Shown here piece by piece: positions 57,001-64,000 of a stretch of DNA of 64,000 bases; the first letter of the stretch is position 1, and the number at the start of each line of letters is the position of its first letter. The stretch spans positions 682,001 through 746,000 of the forward strand of contig NZ_JQMR01000001.1 of NCBI RefSeq assembly GCF_000744825.1. The letters run 5' to 3'. The position numbers and the translations under genes were made by a program. Origin of the DNA: Carnobacterium mobile DSM 4848. Its GTDB lineage: Bacteria; Bacillota; Bacilli; Lactobacillales; Carnobacteriaceae. The notes under the pieces were generated by a model, which did no database searches, was not told the DNA's origin, and saw nothing but the letters and a program-made list of their open reading frames with translations.

Positions 57001-57501
57001 TCCTCGGCCTCCGCCACCCAATGCTGCTTTGATAATAATAGGGTAACCATATTTTTCCCCAAAGGCAGTGACTTCTTCTAAATCCGCAACTGGACCATCT
57101 GATCCAGGGATAGATTGTATTCCTGCATTAATGGCAGCTTCTTTTGCCTTAATTTTGTCACCAAAAATATCTAAGTGATGCAATTTAGGTCCAATAAAAA
57201 TAATACCTTCTTGTTCACAACGTTTAGCAAACTCAATGTTTTCAGATAGAAACCCATAACCAGGATGAATGGCATCAGCACCTGCATCTTTAGCAATCCG
57301 AATCAAATCCTCAATATCAAGATAAGCTTCAATTGGTTTTTTCCCTTTTCCGACCAAATAAGCTTCATCCGCTTTAAAACGGTGAACAGAGCTCTCATCT
57401 TCCTGTGCATAAACAGCAACTGTACCAATATGTAGTTCCGTTAAGGCCCTAAATATCCGGATAGCTATTTCTCCTCGGTTAGCTACTAATACTTTATCCA
57501 T
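54070..57501 (-). CDS. pyc: pyruvate carboxylase
   Basis: Carboxylates pyruvate to oxaloacetate, refilling intermediates for aspartate synthesis (and so for asd and dapA). The 1,143-aa protein contains biotin carboxylase (residues ~1-450, with GGGGRGMR), the carboxyltransferase domain (~530-810, LTDTTFRDAHQSLLATR with metal ligands HLHTHDTSGN) and a C-terminal biotinyl domain with EAMKMETT, Lys at about residue 1107. Single-chain type, complete. A terminator for ftsW lies just upstream. Confidence 0.98.
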   Translation of the reverse strand: MDKVLVANRGEIAIRIFRALTELHIGTVAVYAQEDESSVHRFKADEAYLVGKGKKPIEAYLDIEDLIRIAKDAGADAIHPGYGFLSENIEFAKRCEQEGIIFIGPKLHHLDIFGDKIKAKEAAINAGIQSIPGSDGPVADLEEVTAFGEKYGYPIIIKAALGGGGRGMRVAHSVEEVRDSFERARSEAKAAFGNDEIYVERYIKDPKHIEVQILGDSHGNIVHLYERDCSVQRRHQKVVEVAPCVSITEELRQKMCQAAVQLMKHVGYVNAGTVEFLLEGSEFYFIEVNPRVQVEHTITEMITGIDIVQAQIQIAQGMDLHKDIKIPQQSAIPLMGAAIQCRVTTEDPLNGFLPDTGKIDTYRSPGGFGIRLDAGNGFQGSVISPFFDSLLVKVCTQASTFELAVQKMVRALKEFRIRGVKTNIPFMQNVISHPVFLSGNAKTTFIDTTPELFKFSKVRDRGNKTMKYISNITVNGFPGIEKAEKKFYEPARKPKQLILLDENYQSAKNILDQQGADAVVEWVKRSKEVLLTDTTFRDAHQSLLATRVRTQDFLAIAEETEKAIPQLFSSEMWGGATFDVAYRFLNEDPWERLSKLREKMPNTLFQMLFRGSNAVGYQNYPDNVIESFIRQAAQNGIDVFRIFDSLNWIPQMEKSIQVVRDTGKIAEAAICYTGDINDPTRDKYTVQYYKKMAKELEKQGAHIIAVKDMAGILKPQAAYRLISELKASVDLPIHLHTHDTSGNGIFTYASAVKAGVDIVDVTMSAMSGATSQPSMNSLYYALLDTERVPSITIENAQQINRYWEDVRARYNDFENGVSAPQTEVYQHEMPGGQYTNLQQQAKAVGLDDEWDKVKKMYAVVNQLFGDIVKVTPSSKVVGDMALFMVQNHLSEEDIYTRGMEIDFPESVISFFMGDLGQPVGGFPEKLQKIILKEKKPITVRPGSLAKPVDFTEIKKELAEKIDKIPSDEDVLSYIMYPQVYLDYQKNYEQFGDVTVLDTVTFFHGMRTGESIEVQIEKGKTLIIKLNQIGEPDAEGNRTIYFDLNGQGREVVVKDTSITSTKVVRKKAEPTNKEQIGATMPGSVIEVLVSKGERVSQGQPIVITEAMKMETTIKATFNGVIDQIYVEPGNLIETDDLLIEMVAK

Positions 57502-57547
57502 CTTCTCACTCCTAAATCAATTTATTGTTTGCCTTTGACTACTGATT

Positions 57548-57574
57548 AAAAAAAGCCTCCTTTATTACAGAGGC
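57548..57574 (-). terminator. terminator of ftsW
   Basis: On the minus strand GCCTC (57570-57574) pairs with GAGGC (57555-57559) across a 10-nt loop, followed by seven U residues. It lies between ftsW and pyc. Confidence 0.8.
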
Positions 57575-57602
57575 ATTCTTCGTTTTAACTCTAACTTTTT
57601 GG

Positions 57603-58763
57603 TCAATTTATTGTTTTCTCTTCCAGTCTGCGCTTTTTATCTAGTGAACTTACATTTAAAACTAATCCTATTGAGATAGTTAACACTAGTGTACTAGATC
57701 CCCCATAACTTATAAAGGGAAAAGTTACTCCAGTAATTGGAAGCAATCCTAAAACTCCTCCTAGGTTGATTGAGCCTTGAATTAAAAACATAGTAGCAAT
57801 TCCCACACAAAGCAAAGAACCAAAGGGATCTTTTGTTCGAATAGCTACAAGATAGATCCGCAAAATTAAAAAAATAAAAAGGGTTAAAATAAACAAGATA
57901 CCTAATAATCCTAACTCTTCACCTATGATTGAAATGATAAAATCCGTATATGGCTCAGGCAAGTAGCCTGTCTTTTGAACACTTTGTCCAATTCCAACAC
58001 CAAAAAGACCACCACGGCTAAGAGCATAATAAGAGTTCACTAACTGTAGTCCAGCACTTTCAGACACTTCAAAAGGATCCCAAAAAGCTAGAAAACGATC
58101 ATATTGATAAGCTTGCAGAAAAGGCAGTTTTGTACCGAAAACTCTAACCAATTCTACCACACCAAGTATCACTGTAATTCCTAGTGCGCCCATCGTAACG
58201 CCTAATTTAGTCGAAACACCACTAGCGAAAATCATAATTACACCAATAAATAAAATAATAGCTGCTCCGCCTATATCGGGTTGGATTGCTATCAACAATA
58301 AAATCACGCCAAATAGAATGGCAGGCTGTTTCATTGAAGACCAAAAATCACGCACAATTTGCTGTTGTCTCCGGGAAAAAATGTAAGCAAAATACCAAAT
58401 GACCGCAACTTTGGCAAACTCAGCCGGTTGTATCCCAACTGGGCCAATATTTAACCATCCTTTTGCTCCATTTATTTCTTCTCCAAAAATAAGAAGATAA
58501 ATTAATAATCCTACTATGAAACTGATAGCGTACATAATTAGATTCTTGTGTTTTAATTTAGTATATCTGATGAAAAAGATAAACAAACTGATAAGTAATC
58601 CTGCCCCTACAAACAAAGCCTGCTTAATAAAATAATATTCTGAATTATTGTATTCACTAATGGCAATGTAACTACTCGAACTGTAGACCATCAGTGTTCC
58701 AAATACAGAAAGAATCAAGTAGGGAATAAAAATATAATAATCTAAATACTTTAACTTTTTCAT
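57603..58763 (-). CDS. ftsW: FtsW-type SEDS peptidoglycan glycosyltransferase
   Basis: Polymerises lipid II at the division septum. The 386-aa protein has ten predicted transmembrane helices and SEDS hallmarks: NGAKGWLNIGPVGIQPAEFAKV split over residues ~98-120, QPDIGGAAIIL with the catalytic Asp region, and GLLPITGVTFPFISYGGSS near the C-terminus. An in-frame TAA 9 bp upstream fixes the ATG. Location beside pyc matches Bacillus ftsW-pycA; RodA is less likely because of this context. Confidence 0.93.
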   Translation of the reverse strand: MKKLKYLDYYIFIPYLILSVFGTLMVYSSSSYIAISEYNNSEYYFIKQALFVGAGLLISLFIFFIRYTKLKHKNLIMYAISFIVGLLIYLLIFGEEINGAKGWLNIGPVGIQPAEFAKVAVIWYFAYIFSRRQQQIVRDFWSSMKQPAILFGVILLLIAIQPDIGGAAIILFIGVIMIFASGVSTKLGVTMGALGITVILGVVELVRVFGTKLPFLQAYQYDRFLAFWDPFEVSESAGLQLVNSYYALSRGGLFGVGIGQSVQKTGYLPEPYTDFIISIIGEELGLLGILFILTLFIFLILRIYLVAIRTKDPFGSLLCVGIATMFLIQGSINLGGVLGLLPITGVTFPFISYGGSSTLVLTISIGLVLNVSSLDKKRRLEEKTIN

Positions 58764-59081
58764 GCTCTCGGCTTAAAAGAAGCCCGCGGCCTCCTTTATA
58801 TTTTTATTTATTACTATAAAGCCTTCAGATACGTAGTATGCTTTTTCTTAAAATGACTCAGCAAGAACCGATAATGATCTGTCACTAAAACGAATCATTT
58901 TATACTACTAGTTAAACACTTTTTCTAAAGTAACAGTTTTATTATATCAACAAAAGCTTTATCCAACAATATGAATATGAAAGGCCAGGTATTTTTATTT
59001 GTCAAAACATTAAGCTATTTTAAGTCCAACCCATGAATGCAGTGGGCTATGCAATTCCGTCATATAAGGTTTCAGGAAAAC
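58764..59081 (-). promoter_or_regulatory. ftsW promoter and ~175-nt leader
   Basis: On the minus strand -35 TTGTTG (58964-58969) and -10 TATAAT (58941-58946) with a 17-bp spacer. The leader has no ORF. The only strong Shine-Dalgarno, AAGGAGG (58790-58796 region), ends about 26 nt before the ATG, with a 5-bp hairpin GGCTT/AAGCC in between. The rest of the gap up to the typA terminator shows nothing. Confidence 0.65.
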
Positions 59082-59123
59082 AAAAAAAGATTTCAAGAAC
59101 ATAAAAATGTCCTTGAAACCTTT
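59082..59123 (-). terminator. terminator of typA
   Basis: On the minus strand a 14-bp stem (59107-59120 with 59090-59103, two wobble or mismatch positions) is followed by seven U residues. Confidence 0.87.
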
Positions 59124-59138
59124 ACGTAACCAAGTGGC

Positions 59139-60983
59139 TTAACCTATTTGAGAAGTTTTATTCTTTTTAGCAGATTTTTCGCGTTCGCCTTTATTTAAGA
59201 TTTGTTTACGTAAACGAACATTTTCAGGAGTAATTTCACAATACTCGTCATCTCCTAAGAATTCTAAAGATTCTTCTAATGTTAAATGACGCGGAGTTTT
59301 GATGACGTTTGTTTGGTCTTTATTCGCTGACCGAACGTTTGTTTTTTGTTTAGCTTTAGTGATATTTACCGTGATATCATTTTCACGAGAGTTTTCTCCC
59401 ACGATCATTCCTTCATAAATATCAGTTGATGGTTCGATAAAAATTGTTCCACGATCTTCAACACCCATGATACCATAAGTTGTTGTTTTACCCGTTTCTG
59501 TTGAAACCAATGCACCGTTACGGCGTCCGCCGATTTTAGTTTTTAAGCGCGGCAAATATTGATCAAATGTGTGGTTCATGATTCCGTAACCACGAGTCAT
59601 CGAAAGAAATTCAGTAGAATAACCAATCAATCCACGAGCTGGTGCCAAGAAAGTTAAACGAACTTGTCCATTTCCGTTATTGACCATATCTTGCATTTCA
59701 CCTTTACGCGCACTCAAAGATTCAATGATTGATCCCATATATTCTTCAGGAGTGTCGATTTGAACTAATTCAAAAGGTTCACATTGAACGCCGTTAAAGT
59801 CACGTAAAATAACTTCTGGACGAGAAACTTGTAATTCATAGCCTTCACGACGCATATTTTCGATTAAAATAGACAAATGCAGTTCCCCACGGCCAGAAAC
59901 GATCCAAGCATCAGGTGAATCCGTATTTTCAATACGAATAGAGACATCTGTATGCAATTCTGACATTAAGCGTTCTTCAATTTTACGTGAAGTAACCCAT
60001 TTTCCTTCGCGTCCTGCAAAAGGAGAATTGTTCACTAAGAAAGTCATTTGCAAAGTAGGTTCATCAATATGCAATATTGGTAATGGATCAATGTGATCAG
60101 TAGGTGTGATGGTTTCTCCAACGAAAATATCTTCCATTCCTGAAACGGCAATCAAATCCCCAGCTTTTGCTTCTTCAATTTCAACTCGGTCTAATCCAAA
60201 GAATCCTAATAATTTAGTGACACGGAAATTCTTCGTTGTACCATCTAATTTACTCAAAGTAACGCTATCGCCAACTTTGATCGTACCACGGAAAACACGG
60301 CCGATACCGATACGCCCAACATAATCATTATAGTCTAGTAATGATACTTGGAATTGCAACGGTTCATCAGAGTTATCAATTGGTGCTGGAATTTCTTTGA
60401 TAATTGTATCAAAAACATAATCCATTGTAGGTTCTTGATCATTTTTGTCGTCTGAAAGGCTGCTTGTACCATTCATAGCAGAAGCATAAATAACTGGAAA
60501 CTCTAATTGCTCATCGTCTGCGCCTAACTCAATAAATAATTCAAGTACTTCGTCTACAACTTCTGCTGGACGAGCAGCGTCTTTATCAATTTTATTTACA
60601 ACAACGATTGGAACTAACTTTTGTTCCAAAGCTTTTTTTAATACGAAACGTGTTTGCGGCATAGTTCCTTCATATGAATCGACAACTAAAACTACTCCGT
60701 CAACCATTTTCATAATACGTTCAACTTCTCCACCAAAGTCAGCATGGCCTGGCGTATCCAGAATATTGATATGCGTGTCTTTGTATTTAACGGCTGTATT
60801 TTTAGCTAAGATGGTAATCCCACGTTCTTGTTCAATGGCATTTGAATCCATCGCTCTTTCAGCCAATTGGTTATGGGAATTCAATGTATCCGATTGTTTC
60901 AATAACTCATCTACCAACGTGGTTTTACCATGGTCGACGTGGGCTATAATGGCTACATTTCTAAGGTCTTCTCTTCTTTTCAT
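59139..60983 (-). CDS. typA: translational GTPase TypA/BipA
   Basis: Ribosome-associated GTPase that assists 50S assembly, important for growth in the cold in several species. The 614-aa protein has G1 AHVDHGKTT, G2 ERGITI, G3 DTPGHADFG, G4 NKID, then EF-G-like domains II, III and V and the TypA-specific C-terminal domain. Full length. Monocistronic with its own promoter and terminator. Confidence 0.97.
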   Translation of the reverse strand: MKRREDLRNVAIIAHVDHGKTTLVDELLKQSDTLNSHNQLAERAMDSNAIEQERGITILAKNTAVKYKDTHINILDTPGHADFGGEVERIMKMVDGVVLVVDSYEGTMPQTRFVLKKALEQKLVPIVVVNKIDKDAARPAEVVDEVLELFIELGADDEQLEFPVIYASAMNGTSSLSDDKNDQEPTMDYVFDTIIKEIPAPIDNSDEPLQFQVSLLDYNDYVGRIGIGRVFRGTIKVGDSVTLSKLDGTTKNFRVTKLLGFFGLDRVEIEEAKAGDLIAVSGMEDIFVGETITPTDHIDPLPILHIDEPTLQMTFLVNNSPFAGREGKWVTSRKIEERLMSELHTDVSIRIENTDSPDAWIVSGRGELHLSILIENMRREGYELQVSRPEVILRDFNGVQCEPFELVQIDTPEEYMGSIIESLSARKGEMQDMVNNGNGQVRLTFLAPARGLIGYSTEFLSMTRGYGIMNHTFDQYLPRLKTKIGGRRNGALVSTETGKTTTYGIMGVEDRGTIFIEPSTDIYEGMIVGENSRENDITVNITKAKQKTNVRSANKDQTNVIKTPRHLTLEESLEFLGDDEYCEITPENVRLRKQILNKGEREKSAKKNKTSQIG

Positions 60984-61152
60984 TACTCTATTCCTCCAAG
61001 ATTCTTCTTGTTATTTCAATGCTTCTGATTCGCTATCTATCTTTATAAAAATTATTCAACCCAATTTATGCACTTGAACTTTTCCATAAGCTTCTGCAAA
61101 ATTCAGAATGAAAACGCATTGAAAACTTATGAAGACAACTATCAACTTGTCT

Positions 61153-61181
61153 ATTCTACCACTAAAACAAATAATTGAAAA
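61153..61181 (-). promoter_or_regulatory. candidate typA promoter
   Basis: On the minus strand -35 TTTTCA (61176-61181) and -10 TAGAAT (61153-61158), 17-bp spacer, about 170 bp before the typA ATG. Confidence 0.5.
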
Positions 61182-61236
61182 GAAAAAAGTTTGTGATAGC
61201 AGTATATTTTCGTTCTTTTTTATGCAACCGTTTTAT

Positions 61237-62022
61237 TTATCGCTCTAAATGGTAGTTCTTCATGATTTCGTTATACGCTCTTGGCGTAGCCAAAATTGTT
61301 GCATTGTGCTTCAATAAATCAATCTTTTTGCCGTTTAATTGAGTGTATACGAGCCCGACTTCTTCAGCTATAATTTTTCCAGCTGCAATATCCCATGGAG
61401 CTAACGAAGCACCCAAGTACCCAACTAACCTGCCTGTAACGACATGTACTGTTTCAAGACCAGCGGAACCGATCATACGTACACCGCTGCTAGCTCTTCC
61501 AATTTTTCTTGCTTCTTCGTTTGTTTCATCCGCCATTAAGCGATGGCTAATGGCAATCAAGCCTTGGTTTAAGGGTGTATCTTCTACGTTTTTTAATCTT
61601 CTTCCATTTAAATACGCACCTTGTCCTTTGGTTGCAAAATAAAGTGCATCTTGCATAACATCATAGATATAACCTAATTGGCCTACCCCATCTTCGTAGA
61701 TACTAATCATAATGGCAAAGTCATTTTGCTGTTTCACAAAATTTAAGGTCCCGTCAATAGGATCAATAATCCATACGATCCCTTCTAAGTCAGTCATTTG
61801 ATGGCCTGAGCCTTCCTCTCCTAAAATACGTTCCCCTGGAAAAAAAGTCTCGATTTTTTCAATAAAAAATCGTTCAATTTCTTTATCGATATTTGTCACT
61901 AAATCTGTTCTATTGGTTTTTTCGTGAATCACAAGTTCATTCTCAAAAGAAGCTTTACTGATTTCTGCAGCCTCAGAGATCCATTCTTTGATCAGTTGGT
62001 TTCTTTTATCTAGTTGATTCAA
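61237..62022 (-). CDS. inositol monophosphatase family protein (SuhB/YktC-like)
   Basis: Mg2+-dependent sugar-phosphate or inositol-phosphate phosphatase. The 261-aa protein has the metal-site motifs in order: GEEGSG (Glu), WIIDPIDGTLNFV (Asp-x-Ile-Asp-Gly-Thr), and LAPWDIAAGKIIAEEVG (WDxAAG). It follows the UPF0223 gene, as in Bacillus yktA-yktC. The physiological substrate may be inositol-1-phosphate, NADP or another monophosphate. Confidence 0.92.
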   Translation of the reverse strand: MNQLDKRNQLIKEWISEAAEISKASFENELVIHEKTNRTDLVTNIDKEIERFFIEKIETFFPGERILGEEGSGHQMTDLEGIVWIIDPIDGTLNFVKQQNDFAIMISIYEDGVGQLGYIYDVMQDALYFATKGQGAYLNGRRLKNVEDTPLNQGLIAISHRLMADETNEEARKIGRASSGVRMIGSAGLETVHVVTGRLVGYLGASLAPWDIAAGKIIAEEVGLVYTQLNGKKIDLLKHNATILATPRAYNEIMKNYHLER

Positions 62023-62077
62023 GAAATCACTTCCCTTCTATTCTTTTAAATTATCATGTACTCCCTTTATTTTCTAC

Positions 62078-62362
62078 TTATTTGCTTGTTATAAGAAGCG
62101 TTTTTTTATTAGTTTTCTTAGCTGCTTGGACTACTTTATAAAGAGAATAACCCGAAATAGATTCGAATTCACGACTCCACTTTTTTTCTTCACCAATAGA
62201 AGGCAATACTTGCTTAAAACTTTTGTATTTTTCTAAAAAGAGCTCTCGGTTTATCCCCGTTTCATAGGCTAGTTCAACTGCCCGCCATAAATTAATCACT
62301 TTTTCCATTTCATCTCTTGTCCAGTCATAATCCATTGGGTAACTATAATTTTTATCGTCCAT
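62078..62362 (-). CDS. UPF0223 family protein (YktA-like)
   Basis: A 94-aa conserved protein of unknown function. It has the UPF0223 pattern: YSYPMDYDWTRDEMEKVINLW at residues ~6-26, a helical middle with FLEKYKSFKQVLPSIGEEKKW, and SGYSLYKVVQAAK at the end. All-helical, no signal peptide. It lies 13 bp after the lactate-dehydrogenase-like gene and 55 bp before the inositol monophosphatase gene, so the three may form one transcript. Confidence 0.9.
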   Translation of the reverse strand: MDDKNYSYPMDYDWTRDEMEKVINLWRAVELAYETGINRELFLEKYKSFKQVLPSIGEEKKWSREFESISGYSLYKVVQAAKKTNKKTLLITSK

Positions 62363-62375
62363 TTTCTACTCCTTT

Positions 62376-63320
62376 TTATCCTTTTTCTATCCAATCTAAA
62401 TTCGCTCGGATATTTTTAGCTGCTTCCAGCAATTCTTGTTTTTCTAAATCCGAAAAGTTTAACCCTGTTGTTTTACGTATTCCCTCTTCTCCCAACAAAA
62501 CTGGAAGGGCTAAGGGAATATCTGTCATTTTTTCTATATTTGCCAAATGAACTAACGGAACGATCGCTTCTTCGTTTGTTAACATAAATTGAACCAACTT
62601 TATTAGAGCAGTTGCAGTAGTAAAAGGAGAAGTAAACGTATCAGAAAATAAATTTTTTTCTAAAATTTTCTGCTCTATTTCAAACATGTCTTCTTGATCG
62701 ATACCACTATCAGAATCAATCGTTAAACTAAGAATAGAATTACCGCCAACGTTAGATCTACTCCAAGCAGCGATTTTATGTTCTTTTGAGCTGCCGCCAA
62801 TAATGAAAGCATTGATATCTCGCGGCGAGATCCCTAACTTTTGACTTAATAATTGCTGAAACAAAACAGAATCAATGTATGTTCCAAGCCCAAAAATCTT
62901 CTCTTTAGGCAATCCAGAGAATTTCCAAATCAAATAAGTAAAGATATCAGTCGGCTCTGTTGCAATTAATACTATACCGTTAAATCCATTTGCCATTGCC
63001 TGCTTAATGATTTTTCTGATTAACCGTATATTTCTTCTTAAGTGGTTTTCATCTGTTTCTTCTTCTAATTTTTTTTCGTTAGCAGTGATGACCATTATAT
63101 CTGTTGTTTGAAAATCTTTTTCGTGTCCAATAGTAAAAGACCCAGAAGAAAAAAAAGCTGTTGCATACTGTAAATCATGGATAAACTCTTCTTTTAAATC
63201 ATTTTGCTGAAAGAAAAACACTTCAGCTAATTTTAATTTCAACATACTAAGAAACCCAAATTGATAGGCTCTATCATCTGTGCCAACGATCATTATTTTT
63301 TTATCTTGTTTTTTAGCCAC
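62376..63320 (-). CDS. lactate/malate dehydrogenase-like protein without catalytic residues
   Basis: The 314-aa protein aligns by eye with L-lactate dehydrogenase: IWKFSGLPKEKIFGLGTYIDSVLFQ (in parts at residues 131-155), AFIIGG...AAWSRSNVGG (171-193) and LPVLLGEEGI near the end are LDH landmarks. Key residues are missing. The NAD glycine motif reads VGTDDR (12-17); the loop Arg motif QKPGxxR is absent; NPVD is TEPTD (121-125), so the Asn is gone; the substrate Arg after IDS is Gln155; and GEHGDS, with the catalytic His, reads GGSSKEH. Asp150 survives. A non-enzymatic or altered role is inferred. Lies between pdhD and the UPF0223 gene. Confidence 0.85.
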   Translation of the reverse strand: MAKKQDKKIMIVGTDDRAYQFGFLSMLKLKLAEVFFFQQNDLKEEFIHDLQYATAFFSSGSFTIGHEKDFQTTDIMVITANEKKLEEETDENHLRRNIRLIRKIIKQAMANGFNGIVLIATEPTDIFTYLIWKFSGLPKEKIFGLGTYIDSVLFQQLLSQKLGISPRDINAFIIGGSSKEHKIAAWSRSNVGGNSILSLTIDSDSGIDQEDMFEIEQKILEKNLFSDTFTSPFTTATALIKLVQFMLTNEEAIVPLVHLANIEKMTDIPLALPVLLGEEGIRKTTGLNFSDLEKQELLEAAKNIRANLDWIEKG

Positions 63321-63442
63321 TTTATCTCCTCCAATAGCAACAGTTGTTAAAAATTCAGATGAATAAAATCAAAGGCGACCCCTCTCTCTTTTCATTATAA
63401 CAAAAACCCGTTAGTTTCGTGTCTTTTTTGAATTTCAAATAT

Positions 63443-63483
63443 AAAAAAAGCACTTATTCTTTACAGAATAAGCGCCTTTTTTT
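63443..63483 (-). terminator. terminator of the pdh operon
   Basis: On the minus strand, GCGCTTATTCT pairs with AGAATAAGTGC (one wobble) across a 4-nt loop, with U runs. About 85 bp after the pdhD stop; a second weaker hairpin lies at 63509-63540. Confidence 0.87.
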
Positions 63484-63568
63484 AATTGGAACACGTCTTT
63501 ATTGGAACAATGAAGACGAGAAGCTGATTTTTAATCTTCAGCTCTTTTTTATTATTGATTGTTTTAAA

Positions 63569-64000
63569 TTACATATGAATCGGCATACCTAATGCTAATT
63601 CAGAAGCATCCATTACAGTTTCAGCTAGAGAAGGATGTGCATGAATAGTTAAAGCAATATCTTCTGCAACCATTCCTGCTTCGATAGCCAATCCTAATTC
63701 AGCAATCACATCGCTCGCACTTACACCAGCCATTTGAGCCCCAACTAGAATGCCTTCTTCTTTAGTTGTTACCAAGCGTACGAAACCTTCTGTTGCGTCT
63801 AAAGATAGAGCACGTCCATTACCTGCTAATGGGAATTTTGAAGCTTTAACATCTAGTCCTTTTTCTTTCGCTTCAGCAACGGTTAAACCAACAACTGCTA
63901 ATTCAGGATCTGTAAATGCTACAGCCGGCATCGCTTTGTAATCAACAGCTACCTTTTTACCTGAAATGGCTTCCGCTGCGATTTTAGCTTCATAACTAGC
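63569..64000 (-). CDS. pdhD: dihydrolipoyl dehydrogenase (E3), C-terminal part; 5' end beyond window
   Basis: FAD-dependent subunit of the pyruvate dehydrogenase complex that reoxidises lipoamide. The frame is open through the window edge at 64000, giving the last 143 residues (a family member has ~468). The visible part is the dimerisation domain, with [17 protein letters not shown] and the catalytic His-Glu pair in [13 protein letters not shown]. Assigned to the pdh complex because the next genes match the Bacillus pdhD-yktA neighbourhood; E3 of another complex is possible. Confidence 0.92.
   Translation of the reverse strand, partial: ASYEAKIAAEAISGKKVAVDYKAMPAVAFTDPELAVVGLTVAEAKEKGLDVKASKFPLAGNGRALSLDATEGFVRLVTTKEEGILVGAQMAGVSASDVIAELGLAIEAGMVAEDIALTIHAHPSLAETVMDASELALGMPIHM

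Overview
The window is AT-rich, densely packed Firmicute chromosome. Protein and operon signatures point to the Lactobacillales, and most likely Carnobacterium or a close relative. The evidence is the nine-gene V-type ATPase operon and its proteolipid, which closely resemble Enterococcus hirae Ntp, the gmk-rpoZ-coaBC-priA-def-fmt-rsmB order, the asd-dapA-rnjB cluster and the pdhD...typA-ftsW-pyc-ylb cluster. The genus call is inference; no rRNA or tRNA gene is present. Most genes lie on the minus strand, so the text below follows transcription from high to low coordinates within each block.

Layout. 1-7.4 kb: rsmB (cut by the window edge), fmt, def, priA, coaBC, rpoZ, gmk and a YdbC-like ssDNA-binding protein. 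7.5-9 kb: a patatin-like lipase. 9.07-17.9 kb: a V-type ATPase operon (F-I-K-E-C-G-A-B-D in E. hirae naming) with its own promoter and a terminator abutting ntpD. 17.95-19.64 kb: an intact ISLre2-type element with an 8-bp target duplication. 19.65-21.05 kb: degV and a divergent 105-aa gene under a two-box LexA-like promoter. 21.2-24.7 kb: opuCABCD-type osmolyte importer. 24.8-29.8 kb: cardiolipin synthase, TPP-riboswitch-controlled thiT, a repeat-containing membrane-anchored protein, a GNAT acetyltransferase and an HD phosphohydrolase. 30.1-33.2 kb (plus strand): a second betaine importer (opuA type). 33.2-37 kb: rnjB, dapA, asd. 37.1-37.9 kb: an alpha/beta hydrolase (plus strand). 38-42.9 kb: pnp, rpsO, and uvrB with an SOS promoter. 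42.94-44.57 kb: an intact IS1202-group element with a 29-bp direct repeat. 44.9-50.2 kb: comEA-comEB-comEC-holA-rpsT. 50.2-54 kb: ylbC-like, ylbG, rsmD, coaD, sepM-like. 54-64 kb: pyc, ftsW, typA, suhB-like, a UPF0223 protein, a lactate-dehydrogenase-like protein lacking the catalytic residues, and the end of pdhD.

How the parts work together. Several loci suggest adaptation to salt or cold: two independent osmolyte ABC importers, cardiolipin synthase, and a V-ATPase whose K subunit keeps every Na+-coordinating residue known from E. hirae. Two promoters (uvrB and the 105-aa gene) carry GAAC-N4-GTTC operators inside 17-bp spacers, which outlines a LexA regulon. The two insertion sequences belong to unrelated families, yet each sits 16 bp upstream of the -35 box of a host promoter (ntp, uvrB) and carries a strong hairpin just after its transposase. 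I see no CRISPR array, prophage or obviously novel multi-gene defence system. The most unusual items are the SOS-controlled small gene, the degenerate lactate dehydrogenase homologue, and a thiT leader in which one hairpin both sequesters the Shine-Dalgarno sequence and precedes a U run.
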